NCBI GenBank assembly: GCA_037952775.1
Contig: JBANAY010000001.1
Coordinates: forward strand, 2,356,001 to 2,420,000
Direction of reading: 5' to 3'
DNA length: 64,000 bases
Origin: Clonostachys chloroleuca
Lineage: Eukaryota > Ascomycota > Sordariomycetes > Hypocreales > Bionectriaceae
Both the position numbers and the translations under genes were made by a program. This document shows positions 1 to 11,945 of this stretch, piece by piece. A model generated the notes under the pieces. That model saw only the letters and a program-made list of their open reading frames with translations, made no database searches and had not been told where the DNA came from. The stretch's first letter is position 1. Every line of letters begins with the position of its first letter.

Positions 1-302
1 GTCTTGATCTTGCATAGATGTACATGCCAATACCTTGCTGCATAGTCGTAGAAACAGTCATTCGTATGAGACAACAATTCCGTTGAACGTTTCGATTGGT
101 CCATGTTTCAGTTCAAGTACCACTCAATGCTATTCGTATCGGCATACTTTCATCTTAGGAGCACCAGGAGAGACTTTTCTACTGCAATGCTATGAGAGCC
201 TGCAACGCAGGCTTTATAGATTCAGTGTGGAGTTCGAAACGCCGTCTTTGAGTTTTTCCGCCGAAGTTCAAGGCCATCTTTGGTGGTAGGATAAGAGCGA
301 CA
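1..302. other. Non-coding left edge
   Basis: I see no convincing gene here. It lies directly upstream of the hydrolase pseudogene and would hold its former promoter. An 84-codon open frame shows no recognisable family or motif and is not called. Confidence 0.5.
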
Positions 303-2217
303 ATGGGAAAGCATCCCTCATCTCCGCCTTCTTTGCGACAAAGTGGTTTGCAAAGGCAAGACTGGCCTATTTACGCCGCCTTGCTGCTTCTCCTCGCCAT
401 TTGCCAAATCGCTTGGGTGATAGGTCCTTATGCCCTATCCTTCCGGGCTGACTTCGCGGATTTCGTGGGAATTGCATCCAGTTCACGCTACTCGCCATAT
501 CGTCGCTTCCCAGCACCGGGTGATCCATTTCACTTGATAGCATGTACAAACACGTCTATTTTGCCTGCCCTAGATGACTCTAAAATCATGGGCTGCCTTA
601 TTTGAACCTGATCTCACACGTTGGATCTGGGTTAAACAAGCATCACGAAAGAGCAACGGTCCCACTGATCCTTTTACTGGTTGTGGAATATACCTCCGGC
701 CACCTGGACCGCCCGCTCAACTCATTGAACGGTTCGGATGATCGGATCGTGCGGATTGCCGTCACCAAATATCAAGTCTCCGGCCTGGCTCCTGTCGGTC
801 GCTGCCAGAATGCATCAAGAGGACGAAAGTCTGAGCGAAAAATTATTCTAGAGCCTGGTGTCCCGGGCGGCAGCGGAACCAGAGAGGTCTGGGATCAAGC
901 CGAAATAGTATCACGACGTTATAGTGATGGTCAATATGATGTTCTGAGCTGGGATCCCCGAGGAGTAAACGCCTCGATTCCTTCATTTTCGTGTTATCCT
1001 AGGGATTCCTTCCGCGATAGATGGGCTTTCTTCAAAGGCTTGTACCGTGAAGAGGTAGCCTCCACGATGCAGCACCTAAAAACAACTGATGATATGAATA
1101 ACGTTACATTCTACTCTTGCCACCAGATCCATGGTGACTTTGGCCGGTTCATTGATACAACCTTTGTCGCGCGAGATCTTGAAGACATACGCAAAACTCT
1201 CAATGAAGATCAGATCACTGGCTACTTCGTAAGCTATGGCTCCGCAGTCGGGATCACCTATGCAAACATGTTTCCAGACAGAATAGGCCGACTGCTTTTG
1301 GATGGGGTCGAGTTTGTCAAAGATCAACGAAGGTTGGGCAGCTTTGTGTGGTCTTCTGTTTATAGTATATTGGACACATGGCGTGAAGGGTTTCTTGGGG
1401 AGTGTCCCGACGCCGGGCCAAGTCTTTGTCCACTCGAGAGGCCGGACCGTGGATCACAGACGCCTATCACACTGGAGGAACTCGAGACTCGGATGGACAG
1501 GCTATTCCAGACTCTTATTGAACAGCCGATATCAGGATGCACTCATGTCGGCGGCCCAGGTATCATCACCTACTCACAAGTCGCCTCCTGGATATATACC
1601 GCTATGTATTCACCGAGTAGATGGCCACTCACAGCTGAAATCCTTGATGGTCTAGAAGTTGGCGATGCTCGTCTGGCACTTGATGAGTTTGAAAAACGCT
1701 GGATAAGAGTACATACACAGGCTATCAAGCATCATCCCTAGAATTACTTTACGCGGTCGTCAGTGCCGATTCCTATGATGACCCACTACCTGAGGACGGC
1801 CTCATCTGGTGGGACAAATTCTGAGCAGATCTAACAAAGAAATCATGGATCTCGGGGACTTTCCGTTTCACCACTGTATTTGGGTGCCAACACTATAATA
1901 CTTATTGGCCCAACCCACCAGGAGTCTATAGGGGCGAGCTAAACCATACACTAAGCAATCCAGTGCTCGCCATCTCAGGGACACATGACCCTGCCACACC
2001 GTTGAAGAATGGGAGAGATACTTTGGAAGATATGGGTGTTGATAATGCTCGGCTTATTATTCATCATGGATATGGACATATGTCGACGTCGGATCCATCA
2101 AACTGTACAGATGGTCTGAGCCGTGCGTACATTCTTCATGGCGAGATCCCGGAGAGTAAGGAGACACACTGCTACGCCAACGAAAAGCCATACCGTAGTC
2201 GCCCTGATGCTTAATGC
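303..2217 (+). pseudogene. Decayed alpha/beta-hydrolase (TAP-like peptidase family) pseudogene
   Basis: This is a relic of a membrane-anchored or secreted alpha/beta-hydrolase of the tripeptidyl-aminopeptidase-like kind. The pieces are in order but lie in all three forward frames. A hydrophobic N-terminal segment (WPIYAALLLLLAICQIAW) leads to a TNTSILPALDD stretch in frame 303-605. A short piece starting SWAALFEPD follows in a second frame, ending at TGA 739. The core lies in a third frame to TAG 1739 and has an oxyanion-type GVPGGSG motif (the first glycine of the usual GGPGGSG is Val), SWDPRGVNAS, and a nucleophile-elbow-like FVSYGSAVG. The C-terminal TAP-like domain resumes at about 1741 and is interrupted by an in-frame TGA at 1822. 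It retains SGTHDPATPL (acid) and HHGYGHMST (His). No pair of splice sites repairs these breaks simply, so I call it a pseudogene. A very poor assembly of a real gene is the less likely alternative. Confidence 0.75.
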
Positions 2218-2904
2218 AAGGGGCCGGGTAGCTCAGACGGTTCTGCTATGTATTTCATAGAGTAGGTGTAACTACACTGTCTGGGCAAAAATGAATATGG
2301 TTCCGGATTTTGATTTTACATCAAAGGCTAGCTGTCTTCATGTTAGCTTCTCTCCCCCGTTAAGTCAATCAAACAGTTATATAAATTTAATCTTTGACAA
2401 TGAAGCTATAAACATTAATCTAGCTTTGAGTAGAATTTTATGAGCAATACTAAACCTACCTAAACGATACACTTTGGTTATACTGTTATGATTGCAAGGT
2501 TGGCTTGCAGACTCATCTCGGGCTCGGGTAGAACGAGAACATCCAGACTTGGAGCGGCTGGAATCTGCTAGAGTGTCCCGTATACCTTAAGCTGCGTCAT
2601 CTTCACTCATAAATATAGCAATGATATTAGTTCAGATTTTTTCAACAGGAAAGTTCAGAGGTGCAACATTGGAATAGAAACTCTCTCTGGGCGGGTCAAG
2701 GGGAAATAAATGTGAATGAACTCAAAGTGGGGCGGCCTGATTACCGTGGCCAATCAGCGCAGATCTAATACTGTCCCGGAACTTCGCGATTTTCCCGTCA
2801 CCGGCCTTGTCTGCAACTTCGACTAAACCCTCATCATCACAATCCCGATATCTCAGCCCGATCGCCAGCAGTCTTTAAGCTGTCAATTGTACCCAATCGG
2901 CAAA
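2218..2904. other. Intergenic and QCR9 promoter region
   Basis: No gene is seen. The right end is the upstream region of QCR9 and contains a CCAAT box, listed separately. A tRNA-like A-box near 2226 has no matching B-box. Confidence 0.5.
2750..2754 (+). promoter_or_regulatory. CCAAT box upstream of QCR9
   Basis: The sequence GGCCAATCAGC sits about 150 bases before the QCR9 start codon. CCAATCA is the preferred core of the HAP/CBC complex, which in fungi activates many respiratory-chain genes, so a functional site is plausible. This is inference from motif and position only. Confidence 0.4.
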
Positions 2905-3367
2905 ATGGTGAGCAGAAACCCACACGGATATCTCATACGGTTTCAATAGCCGCTAACCGCGCGATATTCCTCACAGTCTCTCGGAAACCAGCTCTACAGG
3001 CAAGCGCCCTTTGCCCGACCTTCAAATGGCCACCAGCCGTCACGATGACCGTCTTACTGACATTCGATTCTCAGCACCCTCTTTAAGAGGAACTACGCCT
3101 TCCTGGCGGCAGTCTTCGGCGCTGGCTTCGCCTTCGAATTGTATGCGATGGGACACCAAACTGGGCGAATGATGGTTATGCTAATGCCGTTCGCAGGGGC
3201 TTCAACGGCATCATGAACAAGGTCTGGGACGCGAACAACCGAGGCGTACGTTTTACATATTCCCATCCGGATCGACCGCCTCGAATGCTGACAATTGGGG
3301 AATCTAGCGCCAATGGAAGGATATCCGCCACAAGTATGTTGCGGATGCTGAGGGGGACGAAGAATAG
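2905..3367 (+). CDS. QCR9: Cytochrome b-c1 complex subunit 9 (QCR9), five exons
   Basis: This is a small subunit of respiratory complex III in the inner mitochondrial membrane. Exons are 2905-2907, 2977-2999, 3075-3140, 3197-3245 and 3308-3367. The spliced product is 66 residues, the normal QCR9 size. It starts MSLGNQLYSTLFKRNYAF, has one membrane span (about residues 17-31, AFLAAVFGAGFAFEL), and then the family signature NKVWDANNRGRQWKDIRH followed by an acidic tail. The first exon is only the start codon, followed immediately by GTGAGC. The second intron begins with GCAAGC and not GT, a GC-AG intron with the strong AG|GCAAG context typical of that class. The third intron has a clear TGCTAAT branch site. 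Every junction keeps the frame, which together with the family match makes the model secure although no single open frame shows it. Confidence 0.9.
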
Positions 3368-4555
3368 AAGATACCGCTGCTGTCGAACGGACTGGGAACG
3401 CAGGTTCTCTGTGTCTGAATACTTGTACAAAATGTTTTTAGAAGAGACGATACTGGCGAACCAAACAAGCTTCTTTGTCATCGAAAGATGACACCCAACC
3501 TGTGATTGTTGGAACCCTCCGCCCCTGCGGGCATGGAAATTCGTGACAGCATTTTCATCTGAGCCAACCGAATGTCTGTAGAATAGGACGAGGAAACTGT
3601 TGACGACAACGGGTGCGCAGGATAGTTCCTCTCTGAGAGTTCCATGGCATGAGTGACGTGTTTGTAGTTGGTCATGCCGTAAGCGTCTACGCTATGTGTG
3701 TTGTTGATTGCCACTTGGGCGCCCATGTATTCAATGCTTACAACTACCTTTTAGGCACCCACATCTCGAATGCAGGATGCCTTAAACGGCTCGAGTAATC
3801 GAGTGTGCTGTTGATAGCAGCGTGAATGCCTGCCTACTGATGATTACCTACTGACGCTTATGACATGTGGCGGGTGCATAACTCAGCTGATGGCTCAAGC
3901 AGGTGGGCGACATAAAACATGGCCCATAAGCTGCATTTTCTGACGGACAGATTGAATGACATAAGAGGCCATGAAAATCTAAGACAATGCATTTAATTAT
4001 CAATCGAGTATCATGGTTCTGTTAATAGAGAAAGGACTACCGCTATAGAGTAACCTGTTGCACGTTTATGACACCCACTTACTCGTTTTAGTGGAACCGA
4101 GGGGCAAGTTGCACGAAGTACCTCTTTATTAGCTGTTGGTGCTGCCTTCCCACAAGTACCGTCGCCTGGTAGAAGGTGCTAGCTGCCCAACAGACTTGCT
4201 GCTCAAACACACTTTCATCTAATCACGGTAGATTACGGTGTCGCCTCACCAGGGCCTGCGAATATCGAACTCAGCTCTTCCTTTTTTTTAACCTGTGCTT
4301 TTCTCACCGGACCCTGAACGCGATACACGCTATCCTATATCTCGCTGTATGTTGGATTAAGTAGCCCCAGTCACCTCACGTCCCCATCACCGTTTACCCC
4401 CACCTAAGCAACTACTAATCACGGCTTCCATCGAGATAGATCTTATCTACAACTCGAACGTGTAAACGTTCTTCAACAACCTACCGACCTACAGCCAGAA
4501 CGACCGATGGACCCCGACCGTTCCTGAAGGCAGCCACAACATGATCACCTGAAGG
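3368..4555. other. Intergenic region between QCR9 and UBR1
   Basis: This is about 1.2 kb with no recognisable gene. It contains the QCR9 3' end and the UBR1 promoter and leader. Short open frames in it have no family features. Confidence 0.5.
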
Positions 4556-7500
4556 ATGGAGATTCCGATGTCTACACAAGAGCAGCAGCTCTGCCAATTT
4601 CTGGCGGAGCTGCCTGCTCAATGCAACTATCGATTTGATAAGGATGCTGCTCGGAAGCTCCTAACCAACCTCTTTTGGTCGCTAGCTGGTGGAAATGATG
4701 AGTACATGCGGCTGTTCTTCCCCGATGGAAGACTGCCCGAGAGCTTAAAGCTCAGCGACGCGCAGGGTGCGGTCGAGGGCGCCGAGTACACCGAAGCCGC
4801 CCGGGGCAAGCGATGCGGGCATATCTTCAAGCCCGGCGAAGCATCTTACATGTGCCGTACTTGCGGTACCGACGATACATGCTGCCTTTGCAGCCGCTGC
4901 TATGATTCGACCGACCATACTGGCCACATGGTACGGATGCACATTTCAGTCGGCAATAGTGGGTGCTGTGACTGTGGTGACGATGAGGCCTGGAAGACGC
5001 CTCTTTTCTGCACCATACACTCGGATCTCGAAGCTGGGCCACAAAAAGGCAAAGAGAAGGAAGCGGCTGGTTTGCCCGAAAATCTAGTTGCAAACCTACA
5101 GATGACCATTGCAAGGGTCTTCGATTACATCTGCGACGTAATCTCTTGCTCACCGGAACAGCTACGGCAGTCCAAGACCGAAGAGTCGGTCTTGAAAGAT
5201 GAGGAAACGTCAAGGCTTTCATCAAAGTACTACGGCTCCACGGCCGAGCCCTGCAACGAGTTCTCGCTCATCCTTTGGAACGATGAGAAGCACACTGTGG
5301 AGGAGGTCCAGGATCAGGTCGCGCGGGCGTGCCGAAAGCGACGTAAGGAAGCGCGGCAGGACGCTTGGGAGACTGACGCCGTAGGCCGCTGCATCTTGGT
5401 CACTCTTCCTGATGTACCCAAGCTGCTACAAATGGCCAAGATTATTGAGGCCATCCGGACCACAGTCACCATCCGATCAGCCAGAGATACGTTTCGCGAG
5501 CAGATGTGTGGCACTCTTGTCGAATGGCTGAGTGACATTGCCGGCTGTGCTGTTGGCCATGATAATCATATACTTAGGAGCACCATCTGTGAGGAACTCA
5601 TGCGACCATGGCGCCAAGGAAGCTCGGCAACCCATACCTCTGGTCTGATCGATGATGAAGACCAAGACTTCCAGGACTTCGAGTCTCGATTGAATGGGAT
5701 CAACATCCGTTTCTTCCTGGCACTGCGTGCTGCAGCGGACACTAGGCCCGTCGACTTCGAATTCGAGGTTGAGGATGATGATGACGATGATGGAGATGGA
5801 GATGACGCTATGGGAGATGAGGAGCAAGGTTCTCATATGAGCTCAACTGGTGAGACCGACGATGAGGAGGATGCGATGATGGTGGATGCCAGAGAAGATG
5901 TTGGTGACCTGAACATGAACTGGAGTCAGTCAGACCAGGCCCTCGAGGAAGATGAGGCTACCATGGCGGGCTATCCGCCACCTCCACCCCCGCCTGCCCC
6001 GAATGCCCGTGGTTCGGCTCGTGAGCGGGATGCTACACCTTCTGACTCTGACACGGGCGCCGAGCCTCTAATCGCACCCGCCATATACGCAAAAGCTAAT
6101 GCCGATATCCCCAAAACCCCAGGTCGCACCGAGAAGTTTGCGCCCAAACCCGGGCGGTATTGGTTGGAGACCCCATCGCTTTACACACAGCGAAATTATT
6201 CCCACCCCGCGGAAGATGTCTTTCAACGTGTCCGTCTTGATTGGCTCTTGCTGTTTGATCTCCGCATGTGGAAGAAGGTGCGAATAGATCTACGGGCTCT
6301 CTATATATCCACCGTGGTGCAAGTTCCCGAATTCAAACGACTTCTCGCCTTACGATTCGCGAGCCTATACACGATCCTAGCTCAGCTTTATTTGGTGGGG
6401 GATAGAGAGCCTGACCATTCTATTATCAACCTGTCTCTTCAGATGTTGACAACACCGTCCATTACTGCCGAGATTGTCGAGCGAGGGAACTTCATGAGTA
6501 GCCTGCTGGCTATTATTTATACATTCTTAACCACAAGGCAAGTCGGGCACCCTTGGGATGTTTCTCCTGACGCCGTGTTGGCCTTTGAGAGCGGTTCAGT
6601 CACGAACCGACGGATGTATCATTTCTATCAAGATCTCAAATTTCTCTTTGGCTCTCCCCATGTTCAGGAGCGCATTCGATATGAACCGCGGTACCTCATG
6701 CAGTTCTTGGACTTAGTGAAACTCCATCAAGGCATTGGGCCAAACATCCGTGCCGTCGTGGAGCATGTTGAATATGAGGCCGACTCGTGGATTACGGCTT
6801 CGCTGGTTACCCGGCAAATCAACATCCAAGCTCGAAGTCTTGCGGAAGCTTTCCGAAACTTCCCGGCTGATGACATGCAGTACTTACAGAAGGCAATCAG
6901 GTTCACGGCCAAAACAGTTATTCTCAGCTCAATCGGCGCGGAACGGCACAGATTTAAGCAATCTGAGATCAAAGACGAATTGAAATTCAAGAATATAGGT
7001 GATTTCGATCTCACTGGAGATGACAGGTCTTTTGATGTCATCAAGTTTGTCGTCGAAAAAGAGCATATTAGTTTCCACCACGCACTGCATTACACTCTGT
7101 CTTGGCTTGTGGAATGTGGCCGGTCCATTCCCGCCTCAACTATGAGGACACTAATGAGCTTTACCACTCAAGAGCTTCGACCCAAAAACAAGCTAATGGG
7201 TAGACTACATATGCCGAAGGACGACTACGGACCAGAGGATTATTTAATGGCTGCATTGGACTTCCCTCTTCGGGTTTGTGCTTGGCTGGCCCAGATCAAG
7301 GCGAATATGTGGGTGCGGAATGGTATCAGTTTGCGGCACCAAGCCAGCACTTACAGGGGTGTCAGCCAGCGAGATGTTTCTCATCATCGCGATATATTCC
7401 TTCTCCAAACTGCCCTGGTTATTTGCAACCCGGAACGTGTTCTGGCATCTGTGATTGATCGTTTTGGAATGGGGGTTGGGTCAAAGGACTTTTTGAGCTG

Positions 7501-10500
7501 AAGTCCGAGGCCCAGGATGATAATCAGCACCTCGATATCGTTGAGGACATGCTGCATCTGCTCATTGTGCTTCTGAGTGATCGTGTTACGCTCAGCGCGC
7601 CGGAAGACGAACCAAACTCGAGACTTCTCGCGATGCGCCGCGACATCACGCACGTACTGTGCTTTAAACCCCTCTCGTTCAACGAAATCTGCAACAAACT
7701 GCCCGAGAAGTACCAAGAGGCGGAGGACTTTGCAGATGTTTTGGATGAAATGGCCACATTCAAGTCTCCGGAGGGGGTGTCGGACGTTGGAACATTTGAA
7801 CTACGTTCCGAGTTTATCGAAGACATTGATCCTTACATTGCTCATTACAACAAGAATCAGCGGGAGGAATCAGAGCTCATCTACCGCAAAAAGGTAGCTA
7901 TCAAGACGGGCAAGACACCCGAAGATATTGTGTACGAGCCAAAGCCACGCCCTATCCCATCTGGACTCTTCAAGGACCTGGGCGCATTCACAAGCACTGG
8001 AGTTTTCGCACAAATTATTTACTACTGCTTGCTATACCCCCTCACCCATGAGAAGTGGACGCCCACCATTCCCTCTACGAGATTGGAAACGTACCTACAA
8101 GTTGTTCTCCACCTAATTCTGATTGCAATTCACGAAGACAAATCCAACGAGGAGATGAGCGATGCGCCCACACAATCTTTTGTGCAGATTGCTTTGACGC
8201 GCACTGCCCGCACTAACTTTCTGACAGATGACCGCTCTCAGAGAACAATCGTAGCACTCCTGAATATGCTTTCTACTAGGGAAGAATACAAATCTGCTCA
8301 CCCCAAGATCTCCCTGGCTCTTAAACGCCTGAAGCAACGGCGCCCACATGCTTTCGACGGCGCATTAATCAACATGGGTCTGTCAATCGACCGCGTTAAT
8401 ACCGCTTCTCCTGCCACCAACTCGGTAGAAGAAGAGCGCGAACGAAAGAAGAAGGCAGCCTTAAGCCGGCAGGCCCGAGTGATGGCTCAGTTCCAACAGC
8501 AACAGAAGAGTTTCATGGAAAACCAAGCAGACATCGATTGGGGATCTGATTTAGAAGACGAGGACGATGAAGTTGAGCAAGCAGCAGAAGAAGACCGTAC
8601 CCACAAATGGAAGTATCCTACTGGTACCTGCATACTCTGCCAAGAAGACGCCGACGAAAGGCGCCTATACGGTACTTTTGCGTTACTACATGAAAGCAGA
8701 ATTCTTCGCCAGACAGACTTTCAGGATCCAGATCTGGTCAGAGACGCTTCCCAAACACCATGTAATCTCGATCGCTCTGCGGAAGACATTCGACCCTTTG
8801 GGATTGCTCATGAGAACCGGAAAATGGTAGAGAAGCTGAATACCAAGGGAGAGCCGTTCCTTGCCGAGAGACAGACGATCGGACGAGGTTTCCCATCCAA
8901 ACTATGCTCGTCCGGAGCGGTTGCTAGCGGTTGTGGACATATGATGCACTTTGATTGCTTCGAACTTTACTATGAAGCCACCAAACGGCGCCATACACAC
9001 CAAATTGCTCGTCACCATCCCGAGGACATTAAGCGTAACGAGTTTGTTTGCCCACTTTGCAAAGCTCTCGGCAACGCTTTCCTTCCTATTGTCTGGAAGG
9101 GGCTAGAGGAATCCTATCCCAGTTATCTCCAGTCGCAAATCAGTTTCCAAGGCTTTCTTGATAAGCATATGGGAGCGGCTTATTCATTTGGGGATAGCAA
9201 AGCTCGAGAAGCGAGTGAACAAACAACCCCTGAAATTATTACTCCAAGCTTACCTGGCAGCTTGGTCGAGTCGATGGTCCGATCCGGGCCGCTCTCTGAT
9301 GCAACATGGGGAGGAGACTCAACGGAGGTCAGCACCCCAAGAGCCGAGACCCCACAGAGTTCGACATTTTCCGGAAATGGCCAAGAAGCGAGCACGAGTA
9401 CGTCAGCTTCTTCATCCCGACAGCTCTTGTCTGCCTACCGACGACTACGTGACACTATTCGAGACAATGGGCTGCCGACTAGGCATCCTACCGAACCAAA
9501 ATCTGAAGGTTCAGAACAACTCTGCTCCAGTGATGTTCTCGTTCAGGCCGTAGGATTTTCTATATCATCCACCGAGATCCAGCAACGCGGCGTCGAGGCT
9601 CAAACTGGCATGACACTTTTGGAGAAGATCCCAGAGCAAGTTCTAACACACCTTCGAATTCTGGCTGAGACGGCTTCTTCATTTATTTCCGTAGGAACTC
9701 AAAGCTCACCACATGAGAAGATTGTGCAGGAGTTCTACAAGGACAGCGAGAGGCAGCACTGCCAATTGTTCATGTCTCGATATTTCGGCTTGCCCACGCC
9801 TCACGCTCGACGGCCCTTGGATGTATACCCCCCTCTCCTAAGCACTGATTCCTTTCTCTTCCTGGTAGAGTGTTCATACGGATTTGTCCCTGCACAAGCT
9901 GCAGAGATATCTCATGTGCTAAAGATTTGCTACCTTGCCGAGATTGTTAAGGTTGTTTTCCACATGGGCCAGAATATTCCGTTTGAGAAATGGGCGAGAA
10001 CGCTTCAACAAAACGAATCCCAGGATCCAACTATCAAAAACTTCGCTGAGTTCGCTCTCGAGATCACAAAGGAGAGTATCGAGATTCAAGCTATGGCGAC
10101 AGTAACACCATCAGGTGACGAAGCAAATCTTGGTTTCGATCAGCGTGGTGTCGATACTCTAGAGGGCTGGTACACGCTGACCAAGAAATATGCCTTGGCA
10201 TTTTTGAGAAAAAGTCTTCTGTTTCTCAATGTCAAGTATGGCGTTGACTTCAACAACCGTGTATCTCCTAACCCTGAGGCGGATGAGCTCGATCGCCTGA
10301 CTGAGATCTTGCGACTACCTACCTTCGATGAGATGTGTGCTTCCTTTACATCAAATGCGTCCGCCTGCAATTGGCCGGATAGAACCAGACCTCTTGTCGC
10401 TGGTTGGATCAAACACCAAGTTCTATGGCCTCGTAGCAATCCGGAGACGCCTAGATCGGCCATGGTTAGCCACCCGGGCATCTTTGAGTTGGTTGGACTG

Positions 10501-11056
10501 CCCAAAGTTTACGACACATTGATCGAAGAGGCCACCAGGCGGAAGTGCCCAACAACCGGCAAGGACGTGACAGACCCTGTGATTTGCTTGTTCTGTGGAG
10601 ATCTCTTCTGTAGCCAAGGGACTTGCTGCCAAAGACCATCGCCAACATCTGAGCGCGCGGAAAATTCACGGCTTGGCGGTGCGCAGCAGCATATGCAAAA
10701 GTAGGTTCATTTTTACACATCCTTCTCCATATCATAGCCACACGCAGTAGTAGGACAAACTGACTGACCACTTGGAAATATGACACAGGTGCCAACGCAA
10801 CATCGGAGTGTTTCTTAATGTTCGCAAATGCTCTACCATCTATCTCTTCAGATTATCAGGATCATTCACAGCAGCCCCTTACATTGACAAATACGGCGAG
10901 ACGGATCCACAACTCCGTCATGGGCGACAGCTGTATTTGAACCAGAAACGATACGATTCAATGATCCGTAGCACTGTGTTGAATCATGGAGTGCCGAGTC
11001 TGATCAGCAGGAAGCTAGAAGCGGAAATCAACAATGGTGGCTGGGATACTCTTTGA
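4556..11056 (+). CDS. UBR1: E3 ubiquitin-protein ligase UBR1 (N-recognin), with a one-base frame break
   Basis: It recognises destabilising N-terminal residues of substrates and, with an E2, ubiquitinates them for the proteasome (N-degron pathway). The first coding block is 4556-10700. An intron (GTAGGT to CACAG) spans 10701-10788, and the last exon is 10789-11056. The product is about 2137 residues, usual for fungal UBR1. It has a UBR-box zinc finger at residues 87-155 (KRCGHIF ... CCDCGDD ... CTIH) and a ClpS-like domain from about 236 (FSLILWNDEKHTVEEVQ). An acidic low-complexity stretch around 400-470 and a proline run precede a long helical middle. The RING-H2 spans about 1359-1504 (CILCQ, CGHMMHFDC, CPLC), and the C-terminal zinc cap begins CPTTGKDV and ends with QLYLNQKRYD and NNGGWDTL. 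The frame is lost at G5 (7471-7475): one additional G gives RFGMGGWVKGLFEL and keeps everything downstream in frame. All domains are otherwise intact, so a sequencing deletion is the best explanation. A second in-frame ATG at 4568 is an equally good start. Confidence 0.95.
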
Positions 11057-11589
11057 GAGAATAGGGCACTTTCTTCTGTAAATGATTCATTTGGAAGACA
11101 TGTGCGAATGTGTCCTGGCACACGAGGAGAGACGAAGGAAGCACTCTCTTTGGGAAACGCCCGCTATGAGCAACAACGAAGAGAATGATGAAAGACTGAT
11201 GATACATAGATTACCCACGACTTGGTCATTCAGACAGATTGACAGAATAGTTATTATTATTACCCCTTAGTTTATCGCAACAACCATCATGTGTTGTCTT
11301 TGATGTGATATGTGGCTTGCGGTTGTGGCTATTGTGGCGCGATATACAGTGTGTGGCTATACAGTGTTTATGGATTTTAATACTGTATACAGGGCATCAA
11401 AAAGGGCCAATCAGAGCTGGCAGGCCGTGCGAGGCGGCACGCGTGTCGGGACTGACCACAGGAAACCGTAATTGTAGTTCTGCCTGTCTGTATCACACAG
11501 CGACTTTCCCGTTCTTCTGCTGCCGACGCTCTGATCATACCATATTCCATATCTAGAACTGCTCAAATACCAGGCCTTGCGGTCAAAAA
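11057..11589. other. Intergenic region between UBR1 and RSC7
   Basis: It contains the UBR1 3' end and the RSC7 promoter. No gene is recognised. A 103-codon antisense frame lacks family features. Confidence 0.5.
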
Positions 11590-11647
11590 ATGGCTCCTGG
11601 GCGTCGTTCAGGCCGAGCAGCCGCCAAGCGAGCTGCGGCTGCCCTTG
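11590..11647 (+). other. Possible alternative first coding exon of RSC7
   Basis: An ATG in good context (CAAAAAATGGCT) opens a 19-codon basic, alanine-rich stretch beginning MAPGRRSGRAAAKR. It ends at a good donor, G|GTAAGC. The acceptor at 12000 (GCTAAC branch site, then CTACAG) joins it in frame to the RSC7 body at ETAPKGFED, giving 521 residues in place of 520. The intron would be 353 bases, long for this genome. If not spliced this way, the ATG heads a 24-codon upstream open frame. Confidence 0.45.
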
Positions 11648-11945
11648 GTAAGCGCGATCCATAGACGTGACTGTGAAGCGACTTGTTTGCCTGGTTGACG
11701 GACTGGAGCTGCCTCCGCCCACTGGCTATCGTTGCTTCATGTTCTGTCCTTCCAACATCATCGTACCTGTTTTTTCAAATCCCTCACCCGAACGTGGTGT
11801 CTGTGACCGACGTCTAGTGGTGCCTTCCTATTTCCATCACACTTGAATTTTTTTCCCAGTGGATTTTTGCCCAGTTCAACTCACCCTTCATCACCTCGTC
11901 ACGAACACCACCTACCCAAGCGCTCGCTTGGCCTGCGCTCTTACA

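Noticed and set aside
2221..2290. tRNA-like A-box (GTAGCTCAG) with a small CTATG/CATAG hairpin
   Set aside because: No B-box GGTTCGANNCC, no acceptor stem pairing and no proper anticodon loop, so not a tRNA gene.
7465..7490. Programmed -1 ribosomal frameshift in UBR1
   Set aside because: The site does not fit a canonical X-XXY-YYZ slippery heptamer, UBR1 is not known to be recoded, and COT1 has the same kind of homopolymer lesion, so sequencing error is simpler.
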